Both the position numbers and the translations under genes were made by a program. This document shows, piece by piece, positions 1 to 8,353 of a stretch of DNA of 64,000 bases. The DNA comes from JAHEDH01 sp963753285 (GTDB lineage: Bacteria; Actinomycetota; Acidimicrobiia; Spongiisociales; ZC4RG35): positions 372,001-436,000 of the forward strand of contig CAVWBT010000001.1 in assembly GCA_963753285.1 (NCBI GenBank), in the 5' to 3' direction. Under the pieces are notes generated by a model. The model did not search any database and was not told where the DNA came from. It saw only the letters and a program-made list of their open reading frames with translations. Each line of letters starts with the position of its first letter. Position 1 is the first letter of the stretch.

Positions 1-2
1 TC

Positions 3-1199
3 CTCGAGGGTCTCACCTCGGCAGCCGGCGACACCGACGTCGGTGTGTTCGACGAGATGATCTCGGGGCTCGGCAAGCGTCAGTTCGTCCTGCAGAGCAC
101 GCAAAGGAAGGGTCCGACCGTGTTCGGGACGCGTTGGGCACAGTCGTTCCTCGCCGGACCGCTCACGCGCGAGCAAGTCGGTTCGCTCACACAGCCGGTC
201 GCGGCCTCGCCAGCGACGCCGGACCAGCAGCCGAGTTCGAAAACCGCGCCGGAAGCGACGCCGATTCCGGACGACACCCTGGCTCTGATGCCGGACGTCG
301 CCGACGGGATCGACGCCTCGTTCGTGACCGACTCGACACCCTGGCTCCAGGCGATCGGAGCCGACCCGACCGGCAACACGCTCACTCCCGTGATCGCTGC
401 CACCGTCGATCTCCTGTACGACGACCAGTACGCCGATGTGTCCCACACCGAGGTGTTCGAGGCGGTCATCGCTCCAATCGACGATGTCGTCACGGCCGAG
501 AACCTGCACATGGTCGATCACGACGCCAGGGACTTCACCGACATTCAACCGGCCAACACCGGGTTCGCCATCCTCGACGAGAAGATCCAGAACAAGACGT
601 GGTGGAGGGACCTCGAGTCTTCACTGAAGGAGCATCTGTATCGCAACCGCTCCGTCACGGTCTTCAAGAATCCCGACTTGAAGCTGTACTCGCGAGTCGG
701 AGAGTCGGAGTCCGACTTCGCCGAACGCTGCCGGCGCGCAGCCGAGGACGCCGCGGACGAGGCAGCGGCTGCCCTGCGGGACAAATACGAGGACCGCCTG
801 GATCGCGTCAAGGATCAGCTGCGTGCAGCGGAACGCCGGGTGAACGAGTTGGGAGTGGACGTCTCCTCGCGCCAGCAGCAGGAGGTCCTCGGCGGGGTCG
901 GAGACCTGCTCGGCTCTCTGTTCGGGGGCAAGCGGACGACCACGGCGTTGAAGGGAGCCGCTTCCCGACGTTCGCAGGTGCGCCGGCTGCAAGAGCGGTT
1001 GGAGACCGCCGAAGCAAAGGCAGCAGACACGGCAGACGACATCACGGAGCTGGAGGCCGACCTGGCCGACGACATCCTGGAGATCACCTCCGAGTGGGAA
1101 GACAAGGCAGAGAAGACCGAGCCGGTGGAGATTGGCCTGGAGAAGACCGACATCGCCGTCCGCGAACTCCGCCTCGTCTGGGTGCGATCGTCCGAATAG
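3..1199 (+). CDS. HerA/DUF87-type ATP-binding protein, C-terminal part (5' end outside window)
   Basis: The reading frame is open from base 3, so the gene begins upstream; about 398 residues are visible. The first 50 residues contain GLGKRQFVLQSTQ and FGTRWAQSFLAGPLT, which resemble the end of the P-loop domain of HerA/VirB4-like ATP-binding proteins found in actinobacteria. The nucleotide-binding motifs themselves would lie upstream. The middle is an acidic linker, followed by a long charged helical stretch (roughly residues 240 to 360, rich in Ala, Arg, Glu and Asp) that looks like a coiled coil. Such proteins are thought to move DNA or unfold substrates, but the specific role is unknown. 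The family call rests only on the C-terminal half. Confidence 0.7.
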   Translation, partial: LEGLTSAAGDTDVGVFDEMISGLGKRQFVLQSTQRKGPTVFGTRWAQSFLAGPLTREQVGSLTQPVAASPATPDQQPSSKTAPEATPIPDDTLALMPDVADGIDASFVTDSTPWLQAIGADPTGNTLTPVIAATVDLLYDDQYADVSHTEVFEAVIAPIDDVVTAENLHMVDHDARDFTDIQPANTGFAILDEKIQNKTWWRDLESSLKEHLYRNRSVTVFKNPDLKLYSRVGESESDFAERCRRAAEDAADEAAAALRDKYEDRLDRVKDQLRAAERRVNELGVDVSSRQQQEVLGGVGDLLGSLFGGKRTTTALKGAASRRSQVRRLQERLETAEAKAADTADDITELEADLADDILEITSEWEDKAEKTEPVEIGLEKTDIAVRELRLVWVRSSE

Positions 1200-1300
1200 C
1201 GGGCCGGAGGCTTGTTTCTAGGGCCTCGTGGTGTCTATCGTCTCAATCGCCTGGGAGGAGCAATCCTCCCAAGGCTCCCATGAGGAGGAAAGGTAACTAC

Positions 1301-2656
1301 ATGCGCAACAAGAGCTGGTTGCGGTTCGTAGCCCTGCTCTCGGTTCTCGCTCTCGTTCTCGCCGCTTGCGGCGATGGCGATGAGGCCACCGATGACACCG
1401 AGGCGGACACGACCACCACCGAAGCAATGGAAGAAACCACGACGACCGAGGCGATGGAGGAGACCACCACCACCGCCGGCGACGAGACCGGTGAAGTGGG
1501 AGGTGACGGCGTCCTGACCATCGGAACGCTGCTCCCTGTCACCGGCGACCTGGCGTTCCTCGGCCCACCCGAGGTCGCAGGTGCACGTCTCGCAGTCGAA
1601 GACATCAATGCCGCAGGCGGCGTCTTCGGAGCCGACGTTCGTCTGGTCGAAGGCGACTCCGGCGACACGAACCAGGACATCGCCAACCCCGAGGTCGATC
1701 GTCTGCTCGCTGAGGGCGTCGACTCGATCCACGGTGCGGCATCGTCTGCGGTGTCGAAGCTCGTGATCGACAAGATCACCGGCGCAGGCGTCATCCACTT
1801 CAGCCCGGCGAACACCTCGCCCGACTTCACCACCTATGACGACGGCGGCTTGTACTTCCGTACGGCTCCGTCCGACCTGCTCCAGGGCAAGGTCCTCGCC
1901 GACCAGGTCCTCGCAGAGGGCAACGAGACCGTTGCGGTCTTGTACCGCCAGGAGTCCTACGGACAGGGTCTCGCCGACGCCTTCCGTGAGAACTTCGAGG
2001 CAGCCGGTGGCGTCGTCGAGCCGTTCACGGCGTACGCAGTCGACACCGAGAACTTCGATGCCGAGGTCGAGGCCGTCGTGGCCGCAGACCCCGATGCCAT
2101 CGTCATCATCGGTTTCGCCGAGTCCGCCAACATCCTGACGACGATGCACGAGCGGGGCGTTGGCCCAACGAGTGACAAGAACGTCTGGGGCGTGGACGGC
2201 AACATCGGTGGTATCGGCGCCGAGCTGGCAGATCCTTCGATCATCGCCGGCATGAAGGGCACCGAGCCTTCGGTCGACCTGTCGTCGATCTCCGACTTCA
2301 CCGAGCGTCTCGATGGAGCCTATGAGGGCGGCGTCGGTGGCGTGTTCGCCTACGGAGCCGAGACCTACGACTCGATCATCATCGTGGCACTGGCGGCCCT
2401 GGTCGCCGGCACCGACGATCCGATCGCCATTGCGGCGGAGATCAACGGCGTCACCAAGGACGGTGAGAAGTGCGTGAGCTTCGCCGAGTGCGCCGAGGTC
2501 ATCGCCGGTGGCGGCGACCCCGACTACGACGGCCAGGGTGGCCCGTACGAGTTCGTCGACGCGGGTGAGCCGGCAGCAGCCAGCTTCCGTATCGCGACCT
2601 ACGACGGTGGCGAAACCCCGAACACCGACCTCGACGAGTACGTGTTCGCTTCCTGA
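1301..2656 (+). CDS. ABC transporter substrate-binding lipoprotein, branched-chain amino acid type
   Basis: A 451-residue exported lipoprotein that should capture amino acids or related solutes and deliver them to a Liv-type permease. The N-terminus has a hydrophobic signal with lipobox LVLAAC, then a Thr/Glu-rich linker containing an internally duplicated TTTEAMEET unit that tethers the domain to the membrane. The mature part starts with TIGTLLPVTGDLAFLGPPE and AVEDINAAGG, typical of periplasmic-binding fold type I (LivJ/LivK) proteins. The ATG at 1301 is preceded by a strong ribosome site (GAGGAGGAAAG), which rules out the much longer upstream extension of the frame. A matching liv permease/ATPase set lies on the other strand at 13.1-17.1 kb, without its own binding protein. 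Confidence 0.93.
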   Translation: MRNKSWLRFVALLSVLALVLAACGDGDEATDDTEADTTTTEAMEETTTTEAMEETTTTAGDETGEVGGDGVLTIGTLLPVTGDLAFLGPPEVAGARLAVEDINAAGGVFGADVRLVEGDSGDTNQDIANPEVDRLLAEGVDSIHGAASSAVSKLVIDKITGAGVIHFSPANTSPDFTTYDDGGLYFRTAPSDLLQGKVLADQVLAEGNETVAVLYRQESYGQGLADAFRENFEAAGGVVEPFTAYAVDTENFDAEVEAVVAADPDAIVIIGFAESANILTTMHERGVGPTSDKNVWGVDGNIGGIGAELADPSIIAGMKGTEPSVDLSSISDFTERLDGAYEGGVGGVFAYGAETYDSIIIVALAALVAGTDDPIAIAAEINGVTKDGEKCVSFAECAEVIAGGGDPDYDGQGGPYEFVDAGEPAAASFRIATYDGGETPNTDLDEYVFAS

Positions 2657-2680
2657 GCGAACCCGACTCGAAGAGTCACA

Positions 2681-2706
2681 GAGGGCCGGCCTTCGGGCCG
2701 GCCCTC
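2681..2706 (+). terminator. Rho-independent terminator after the binding-protein gene
   Basis: A perfect 11-bp stem (GAGGGCCGGCC and its complement) closes on a TTCG tetraloop 24 bases after the stop codon, followed by a T-rich run. Confidence 0.9.
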
Positions 2707-2713
2707 TCGTTTC

Positions 2714-2748
2714 GTTTCACGTCCCACGTTCCACGTCTCACGTCTCAC
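2714..2748 (+). repeat. Heptamer array 1 (GTNNCAC x5)
   Basis: Five consecutive 7-bp units read GTTTCAC, GTCCCAC, GTTCCAC, GTCTCAC, GTCTCAC. The outer GT and CAC are constant and the two middle bases vary. The array starts directly after the terminator tail of the upstream gene and lies about 36 bp before a 205-bp interspersed element. Confidence 0.9.
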
Positions 2749-2784
2749 GCGGCCGTGGAAGTCGGGCCGTCGATCCTCGCGATG

Positions 2785-2991
2785 TTCTTGGGTCGGCGGA
2801 GTTCACGAGAGCACCCGAACCTATCAACGCACATCGCCACGGTGACGACCCAAGAACAGAGGGCATACCCGGGCGGGACCCGGCGGCAGCGACTCCAACA
2901 CACCGCAAGTGGAGGACCGTTCTTGGGTCAGACCTCGCTCGAAGCCACCACAGGCCCTACCCGACCACTACTGCACGCGCTGACCCAAGAA
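2785..2991 (+). repeat. Interspersed element, copy A (two 72-bp inverted-repeat modules)
   Basis: TTCTTGGGTC at 2785 is matched by GACCCAAGAA at 2847-2856, and TTCTTGGGTC at 2920 by GACCCAAGAA at 2982-2991, so two modules of exactly 72 bp are separated by 63 bp. The reverse complement of 12841-13045 aligns along the whole length, with near-identical blocks at the module edges and in the spacer (GGCGGCAGCGACTCCAACAC, then GTGGAGGACCGTTCTTGGGT). Similarity continues about 30 bp past the right arm. No ORF explains it; it may be a non-autonomous mobile element or a structured RNA. The remaining bases up to 3121 show no gene. Confidence 0.8.
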
Positions 2992-3121
2992 CGCATTCAC
3001 ACCAACGAGACCGCAACCCGCGTCCCGGAGCACCACAAAGACCGCAGCCCCGCCCCTACCCAACCAGACCGCAACCCGAGACCCAGCGGCGTAGCGCTCG
3101 CAGCTGCATACCATCGCATCC

Positions 3122-3710
3122 ATGAGGACCGCCGCTGCTCTCGTCGTGCTCGCTCTCGCTGCTTCCGCCTGCACCACGGCCGCCGAAGAGGAAGCCGTCG
3201 ATCCGGTCGACCCGGTCTACTTCGCTGCGGCCGAGCAGCTCTGTCCGATCATGTGGGAGTGGCAGAAGAACGTCGGCGCCACGATGAACTCGATGTCGTA
3301 CGAGGCCCGTCGGGAAGACGACGCACTTGGAACGCCGATCGCTCTACCTCCGCGCGTTCAACCGGATCCGTGAGCTCAACGCCCAACTCGATGCCACCGT
3401 CGTGTCGCTGGGCGACGAGGATCCACTGAGCCGCATCACACCCGACGTGCGAGCCGGGCTCGAGCAATCGAACTCGATCCTCGAGCTGTCGGCGGCCCAT
3501 GTCGACCGTGCGTACTCGGAGTTCGATGCGCCGGGATACAGCGACATCGTCCCGACGATCTTCCTCGACGTCGAGAAGGTCATCGACGTGGCCAAACCCG
3601 AGATGGCAACCTACGAAGACCAGGAACTGATCGACGCCTTCATCGCCGTCCCGCAATGCCAGCACGGAGTGAAGGACGCCAACGACGGACAGGTGAGGTA
3701 TGTGCCCTGA
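3122..3710 (+). pseudogene. Small lipoprotein gene broken by a frameshift
   Basis: The first frame (3122 to about 3325) begins with a short signal peptide and lipobox (ALAASAC) and then an acidic segment with AEQLCPIMWEWQKNVG. The second frame (about 3321-3710) continues with helical sequence (LYLRAFNRIRELNAQLDATV) and ends at TGA 3708-3710. Joined, they give a lipoprotein of about 195 residues, which is more sensible than two separate proteins. The break is a +1 shift near 3320-3327. No known family was recognised. The final stretch runs up to heptamer array 2. Confidence 0.6.
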
Positions 3711-3720
3711 GCCGACGCTC

Positions 3721-3769
3721 GTTTCACCTCTCACCGTTCCACGTTTCACGTCACACGTTCCACGTCCCG
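3721..3769 (+). repeat. Heptamer array 2 (right boundary repeat of the four-helix-bundle unit)
   Basis: Units read GTTTCAC, CTCTCAC, a single C, then GTTCCAC, GTTTCAC, GTCACAC, GTTCCAC and a partial GTCCC. The array overlaps the 3' end of the minus-strand four-helix-bundle gene: its stop codon (3751-3753) and last few codons are made of repeat units. Array 3, on the other side of that gene, is in the opposite orientation. Confidence 0.85.
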
Positions 3770-4131
3770 GGTCGGTCGCCACGAACGACCGCTGATCGGA
3801 GATTCTGGATCTGGCGACGCTGATGGTCGATCTGGTCGACTAGGAGGTCTGCGCTGGCCGGCTCGAGATACCCCAGCCGTGCGGCAGTCACGGTTTGACT
3901 CTCGCACTCACTCGCAGAGCCAGCCGCAATGGACAGATAGCGAGCCAATTCGCGTTGCGAGCCTCGTCCGCAGCCTTCAGCGATGTTTGAGGGAACAGAC
4001 ACCGCAGCCCGGCGCAGCTGCTGGGTGAGCCCGTATCGTTCGTCCTGCGGAAACCCCTTGGTCGCCTCGTAGATTCGAACAACGACCTCCTGGGCAAAAC
4101 GCCACACTCTCAACTTTCGATGGTCCTGCAC
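3751..4131 (-). CDS. Four-helix-bundle protein (23S rRNA intervening-sequence/S23 family)
   Basis: A protein of 126 residues from the GTG at 4131 (132 from the upstream start at 4149). VQDHRKLRVWRFAQEVVVRIYE, GLTQQLRRAAVSVPSNIAEG and SQRELARYLSIAAGSASE match the TIGR02436 family, known from insertions in 23S rRNA genes and related in fold to Avd, the accessory protein of diversity-generating retroelements. The family probably binds nucleic acid as an oligomer; its function is not established. The C-terminal GTWNV and the stop codon are encoded by heptamer array 2, and inverted array 3 lies 59 bp upstream of the start. No reverse transcriptase or rRNA gene is in the window. The family call is firm; the link to the repeats is inference. 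Confidence 0.88.
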   Translation of the reverse strand: MQDHRKLRVWRFAQEVVVRIYEATKGFPQDERYGLTQQLRRAAVSVPSNIAEGCGRGSQRELARYLSIAAGSASECESQTVTAARLGYLEPASADLLVDQIDHQRRQIQNLRSAVVRGDRPGTWNV

Positions 4132-4189
4132 CCGGCGAGGATCACACACAGATCATCCGGATGGAACCCTTCGATCACCAAGGCCGAAC

Positions 4190-4217
4190 GTGAAACGTGG
4201 AACGTGAGACGTGGAAC
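4190..4217 (-). repeat. Heptamer array 3 (left boundary repeat of the four-helix-bundle unit)
   Basis: On the plus strand the units read GTGAAAC, GTGGAAC, GTGAGAC, GTGGAAC, which is the reverse complement of the GTNNCAC type. Together with array 2 this makes an inverted pair enclosing the four-helix-bundle gene. It ends 48 bp before the next gene start. Confidence 0.88.
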
Positions 4218-4265
4218 GGCATCCCAGAACACCTCCGCAACACTCCCCCGGGTACGCTCCACCCC

Positions 4266-5423
4266 ATGCGCTTCGGAGTCTTCACCTTTGCCGGGGTCGA
4301 GATGGACGATCGAGGTGCCGGCCTGCCGGCTCCGGTCGATCGACGGTACGACAACAAGATCGTGTGGGACACGACCGAACGGCTCATCGAACTCGGTGTG
4401 ACCGCCGATGAGCTCGAGTACGAGTCCTTCTGGTTCACCGAGCACCACTTCCAATACGAGGGATACGAGGTCACCCCGAACGGCATCCAGCTCTGCACAT
4501 GGCTGGCGGCGAAGACCAGACAGATCAAGCTCGGCACGATGTTCAACGTGGTTCCCCAATGGCACCCGCTACGACTCGCGGAGGATTTCGCAACGTTGCA
4601 CAACCTGTCGGGCGGGCGAGGCCTGCTCGGGGTGGGGCGAGGCACCGTCCCGCGGGAGGTGCAGTCGCTGAGTCCGTTCGGGGTGTCGATCGGCTCGCAC
4701 GACAATCCTGATCAGAAGGACGCCGACACGATCAACCGTGAGGTGTTCGCCGAGTCGATGGAGATCATCAAGAAGGCGCTCGACAACGAGACCTTCTCAC
4801 ACCACGGCACCTACTTCCAGCTGCCCCCGGCCGGCATCCCGGACCGGGGTGGCACGGTGCAAGACCTGACGCTGCTCCCCCGCCCCCTGTTCCCCTACGA
4901 GATCTGGCAGCCGGTGACCAGCCCGCCGACTCTCGAAGTCGTGCCGAAGTGGGGCCACAACGCGGTGTTCTGGCTACAGAACCACCGGTTCATCACCAGG
5001 TTCTGGGAGCGATACGGTGAGATCTACGCCGAGGAGCACGGTGTCGAGCTCCAACCGCACGAGAACCGGATGCTCGTGCTGTCGGTGCGCGTTGGCGACA
5101 CCCGGGAGCAGGCGATCGAGTCGAGCCGGCGAGGACACGACGAATTCTGGAAGTTCCTCGGGCCCTACGGATGGTCGCGCGGATATGCAGGCTCGGACGG
5201 CAAGCCGGTCGGTCCTGGGCTCGTCCCGAGCCTGGAGGAGTCGATCGAGAACAAGACGTGGGTGGTCGGGACCGCCGAGGAGGTCGCCGAAGGCATCGCC
5301 TTCTATCGGGACACCCTCGGAGCCGACTACGTCACGTTGTTCCCCCAGTTCGCCGGCGACCCCTACGGCCTCGTCGAGGATCAGCTGCATCGGTTCCACG
5401 AGGAAGTGATCCCGCTTCTCTGA
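4266..5423 (+). CDS. LLM-class (luciferase-like) flavin/F420-dependent oxidoreductase
   Basis: A 385-residue TIM-barrel oxidoreductase that probably uses F420 or FMN as hydride carrier. MRFGVFTFAGVE at the start, SFWFTEHHF near residue 58, the KLGTMFNVVPQWHPLRLAEDFA segment and GRGLLGVGRGTVPRE are typical of bacterial luciferase-like proteins. The ATG at 4266 is chosen because upstream codons of the frame are translated heptamer repeat. The stop overlaps the next start (TGATG), so this gene probably leads an operon with the two flavodoxin-fold reductases. The substrate cannot be told from sequence. Confidence 0.88.
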   Translation: MRFGVFTFAGVEMDDRGAGLPAPVDRRYDNKIVWDTTERLIELGVTADELEYESFWFTEHHFQYEGYEVTPNGIQLCTWLAAKTRQIKLGTMFNVVPQWHPLRLAEDFATLHNLSGGRGLLGVGRGTVPREVQSLSPFGVSIGSHDNPDQKDADTINREVFAESMEIIKKALDNETFSHHGTYFQLPPAGIPDRGGTVQDLTLLPRPLFPYEIWQPVTSPPTLEVVPKWGHNAVFWLQNHRFITRFWERYGEIYAEEHGVELQPHENRMLVLSVRVGDTREQAIESSRRGHDEFWKFLGPYGWSRGYAGSDGKPVGPGLVPSLEESIENKTWVVGTAEEVAEGIAFYRDTLGADYVTLFPQFAGDPYGLVEDQLHRFHEEVIPLL

Positions 5424-6040
5424 TGCAACCAGCCGATGGCCCCGGCTCCGCCCGTCCACGGGCACTGGTGGTCCACGCCCATCCGAGCCCGACCTCGTTC
5501 AACCATCATCTGGCGCAGGTGACCGTCGACGCCCTGTCTTCCAACTACGAAACCGAGCTGATCGACCTGTATCGCATCGGCTTCCGACCGGAGATGACGC
5601 TCGAGGAGCATCGCCGATACCACTCCGAGGAGCCGATCGCCGACCCGATGGTCGCAGCACATGTCGAATCGCTGTTATCGGCCCACACGCTGGCGTTCGT
5701 CTTCCCCACGTGGTGGTCGGGTCTCCCGGCCATGTTGAAGGGCTGGCTCGACAAGACCATGGTCCCGGGCGTGGCCTTCGAGTTCGACGAGCGCGGCCGG
5801 GTGCGGCCGGCATTGCGCACCATCCAGCGCGTGGTCGGAGTCACCACGTACGGTTCGCCGCGCTGGAAGATGACGCTCGTGGGTGACGGCGGCCGGCGAA
5901 CCCTGCACCGGGCGCTGCGCCTCAACATCCCACATCGGATCGACCGTCTCTGGCTCGGGATGCACTCGTTGGACGCGTCGACGGCCGAGCAGCGGGCGGC
6001 CTTCGTCGCTCGAGTGGATCAGAGGCTGCGGTCGTTGTGA
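5423..6040 (+). CDS. NAD(P)H-dependent oxidoreductase, flavodoxin-like fold (first of two)
   Basis: A 205-residue protein of the NQO1/MdaB/Kef-ancillary flavodoxin_2 family, expected to reduce quinones or other electrophiles with two electrons using FMN or FAD. RALVVHAHPSPTSFN is the flavin phosphate loop, and FVFPTWWSGLPAMLKGWLDK is the strongly conserved flavin ring-binding segment. The start ATG overlaps the stop of the LLM oxidoreductase, and the stop overlaps the GTG of a second gene of the same family, so translation of all three is likely coupled. Confidence 0.88.
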   Translation: MQPADGPGSARPRALVVHAHPSPTSFNHHLAQVTVDALSSNYETELIDLYRIGFRPEMTLEEHRRYHSEEPIADPMVAAHVESLLSAHTLAFVFPTWWSGLPAMLKGWLDKTMVPGVAFEFDERGRVRPALRTIQRVVGVTTYGSPRWKMTLVGDGGRRTLHRALRLNIPHRIDRLWLGMHSLDASTAEQRAAFVARVDQRLRSL

Positions 6041-6618
6041 GAGCGCTCATCGTGCACGCCCACCCGGATCCATCGTCGTTCAGCGCTCACCTGCTTGCAT
6101 CGATCCAGGACGGCCTGAGCGAGGCCGGCCACGAGCATCGGACCGTCGACCTGTACGCAAGCGGCTTTCGAGCGGCGATGAGCGAGGAGGAGTGGGCGCT
6201 TCACCGGCGGCCGTCGGACGTCAAGCCCTGGACCGAGGGCCACCACGAGACGCTCCAGTGGGCCGACTCGATCGTCTGGGTGTACCCGACGTGGTGGTCC
6301 GGGCCGCCGGCGATCCTCAAGGGTTGGGTGGATCGAGTGTGGACGAACGGCGTCGCCTATCACCACACCGACGAGGGGCTGATCCCAGGACCGCTCACCC
6401 ACATCCGCCGGATGTTCGTCGTGACGACGCACGGCTCGAGCCGCTTGGTGAACCTCGCAGAGGGCGACGTAGGAAGGAAGATGATCAGACGCACACTGCG
6501 CTCCCTGTGCGGCTGGAGGTGCCGGACCCGTTGGCTGGCCATGTACGACATCGACCGCTCGACGGACGCCGATCGCCGGCAGTTCACCGAGAAGGTCCGG
6601 CGGCGCATCGCCATCTGA
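6037..6618 (+). CDS. NAD(P)H-dependent oxidoreductase, flavodoxin-like fold (second of two)
   Basis: A 193-residue paralogue of the preceding gene. It begins at GTG 6037, overlapping the previous stop by 4 bases. It has the flavin-binding start RALIVHAHPDPSSFS and the signature VYPTWWSGPPAILKGWVDRV. The two copies share layout but are clearly diverged, so this is an old tandem duplication and the two proteins may act on different substrates or as a heterodimer. It is the last member of the overlapping three-gene unit; the following gene starts 117 bp later. Confidence 0.88.
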   Translation: MRALIVHAHPDPSSFSAHLLASIQDGLSEAGHEHRTVDLYASGFRAAMSEEEWALHRRPSDVKPWTEGHHETLQWADSIVWVYPTWWSGPPAILKGWVDRVWTNGVAYHHTDEGLIPGPLTHIRRMFVVTTHGSSRLVNLAEGDVGRKMIRRTLRSLCGWRCRTRWLAMYDIDRSTDADRRQFTEKVRRRIAI

Positions 6619-6734
6619 ACGTCCTGGTGCCGTCGGGGAGAGGTCTCCTGCCAACCGGAGACCTCGTGACCATCGGCTCTGGCGTCGCCGTCGAGACGTC
6701 CCGACGATGAGCCCAAGGAAATCGAGGAGCGAAG

Positions 6735-7193
6735 ATGGACGGGTTCGAGTTCACACGTGACGAATGGCAGTCGGTGCGGAGCGCTCCATGGATCGTCGGC
6801 ACCGCGGTGATCGACGCAGACGGCGGGAGTCCGTTCTCCGTCCTGAAAGAGATCGGTGCAGTGGACCAGAAAATCGATCAGGCCTATCGGTCGATCGAGC
6901 ACCGCAATTTGGTGAAGACGATCGCTCACGAACTGAGGGATGCACCGGCGACCGGCCCGTTGGTGGAGCCCGAGCGGCTCGCCGACTGGCATGACCAGCT
7001 GAAGGGCGTACTCGAGATCGTCGACGCCAAGGCGCCGGGAGCCGACAACCGGGACTTCCGGGAATGGCTCTACGAGATCGCCGTGGACACCGCCGATGCG
7101 GCCCGGGATCACTGGCGGATTCGTGGACCGCGGGTATCCGAAGAGGAGCAGGAGCTGCTCGACCGGCTCGCAACCATGCTGGGTGTCGGATGA
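6735..7193 (+). CDS. Hypothetical protein, 152 aa
   Basis: Not recognised. The protein is soluble and rich in acidic residues and helices, without signal peptide or membrane segment. MDGFEFTRDEWQSVRSAPWIVG at the start and the Trp-rich C-terminal half (DWHDQLKGVLEIVDAK, FREWLYEIAVDTADAARDHW) suggest an all-helical fold. A ribosome site (GGAG) lies 8-12 bases upstream of the ATG. Its stop overlaps the next start (ATGA), so the two genes are co-translated. Confidence 0.65.
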   Translation: MDGFEFTRDEWQSVRSAPWIVGTAVIDADGGSPFSVLKEIGAVDQKIDQAYRSIEHRNLVKTIAHELRDAPATGPLVEPERLADWHDQLKGVLEIVDAKAPGADNRDFREWLYEIAVDTADAARDHWRIRGPRVSEEEQELLDRLATMLGVG

Positions 7194-7411
7194 CGGTCGA
7201 CACGGCTCTGGCGTTGAGCGAACAGATCATTGCGCTGGTTCGCGACGACTTCCCCGACTCCGAGCTGGGGACGGCACTCTGGTTGCTGCGAGAGTGCGTC
7301 GATGACGATGAGCGGATGAGCGCGCTTCTCGATGCAGACGGCGACCTCACGACCCTCGTGCTCGCCATCGAGGATCGAGCGGAGCTGAGGCACCCAGCCG
7401 CCGGCCGATGA
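7190..7411 (+). CDS. Hypothetical protein, 73 aa
   Basis: Not recognised. This small acidic protein (MTVDTALALSEQIIALVRDD, then WLLRECVDDDERMSALLD) is predicted to be helical. The ATG at 7190 overlaps the stop of the preceding gene by 4 bases, which decides the start against the longer upstream frame. The overlap with its equally unknown neighbour suggests they act together. Confidence 0.6.
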   Translation: MTVDTALALSEQIIALVRDDFPDSELGTALWLLRECVDDDERMSALLDADGDLTTLVLAIEDRAELRHPAAGR

Positions 7412-7509
7412 CGCCGACGTCGACCTGGAGGCCGCGCATCGCCTGAGCCGGCGCCCGTTTCTTCGACGCGCAGCCCTGCATCGACTCTGCCTCTCGGAGC
7501 GTCGCAGCC

Positions 7510-8277
7510 TCAGCGCCCGAACCCGGCGACCTCTTCGAGCGCCGTTGAGAGATGCCCGACGATGGTCTCGAACAACGATGCCCCAGCCTGTGCGGAGGCT
7601 CCGGTCGGGTCGCCGATGTGACCCTTCTCGGTGAAGTCGTCCGAGCGCCACCCGAAGCTGACAGGCCCTCCGAACCGGACGTGGCGGTTGTCGGCCAGGC
7701 GCTCCGGTATCACCGCCGCCGGCAGCGTGGACGCAACGAGGTCCGGCGTGAGGTGCATCATGAGCGACGTCTCGTCGTGCCCTCCGTGGATGCCCATGCC
7801 CAGCTCCGTCATCGCCGATTCACCACCTTGATCGGGGGGGAGCATCGGATGCATGAGGAAGGTCTGCAGGCCGTGGGCCAGCCGGATGTCGCGACACGCG
7901 ACATTGAGCAGTGCGCTGTTCCCGCCGTGACCGTTGAGGAACACGAGTCTCTTCGAGGGGAGCCCGGCCAGCGATCGGCCGAGGTCGTCGAGCACGGCAA
8001 GGAGCGTCTGCGTCGAAAGCCACACCGTTCCCGGTGCCCATGCGTGTTCGTTCGACTTGGTGTACGCGAGGGGAGGAAGCATCCACACGTCCAATTCATC
8101 GCCGACCCGCTCGACGAGCGCTTCGGCGGTCCTCGATGGGATCACGAGGTCGGTGTTGAACGGCAGATGCGGGCCGTGCTGTTCGATCGCCCCGACCGGC
8201 TGGATCAGGATCGACGATTCCGACAGGCGGGCGATGTCGGGGAGTCTCAGTTCTGCCAGGTGGCGGCGCATCTTCAC
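7510..8277 (-). CDS. Creatininase-family amidohydrolase
   Basis: A 255-residue metal-dependent hydrolase of the creatininase family, which opens cyclic amides (creatinine, formamidopyrimidines) or acts in cofactor maturation (MftE-like). The family metal ligands are visible: QPVGAIEQHGPHLPFNTD with Glu, His and Asp, NGHGGN in the middle, and HGGHDETS with the conserved Glu. It is divergent from an ABC transporter operon that ends with a cytosine-deaminase-like hydrolase; this pairing suggests a role in catabolism of an imported heterocycle such as creatinine or a pyrimidine. That substrate is inference. Confidence 0.85.
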   Translation of the reverse strand: MKMRRHLAELRLPDIARLSESSILIQPVGAIEQHGPHLPFNTDLVIPSRTAEALVERVGDELDVWMLPPLAYTKSNEHAWAPGTVWLSTQTLLAVLDDLGRSLAGLPSKRLVFLNGHGGNSALLNVACRDIRLAHGLQTFLMHPMLPPDQGGESAMTELGMGIHGGHDETSLMMHLTPDLVASTLPAAVIPERLADNRHVRFGGPVSFGWRSDDFTEKGHIGDPTGASAQAGASLFETIVGHLSTALEEVAGFGR

Positions 8278-8353
8278 CTTCTCGTAACGCTTCTCTGGGG
8301 GGCGTACCGTCGCCCAACGCTACACTCGCAGCCCTGCGATCCCCTGGCCCCCG

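Noticed and set aside
3122..3710. Programmed frameshift or selenocysteine readthrough in the broken lipoprotein gene
   Set aside because: There is no slippery heptanucleotide or in-frame TGA at the junction; a simple indel explains it.
3751..4131. Diversity-generating retroelement
   Set aside because: The four-helix-bundle protein is related in fold to Avd, but no reverse transcriptase, template repeat or variable-repeat target gene is present.
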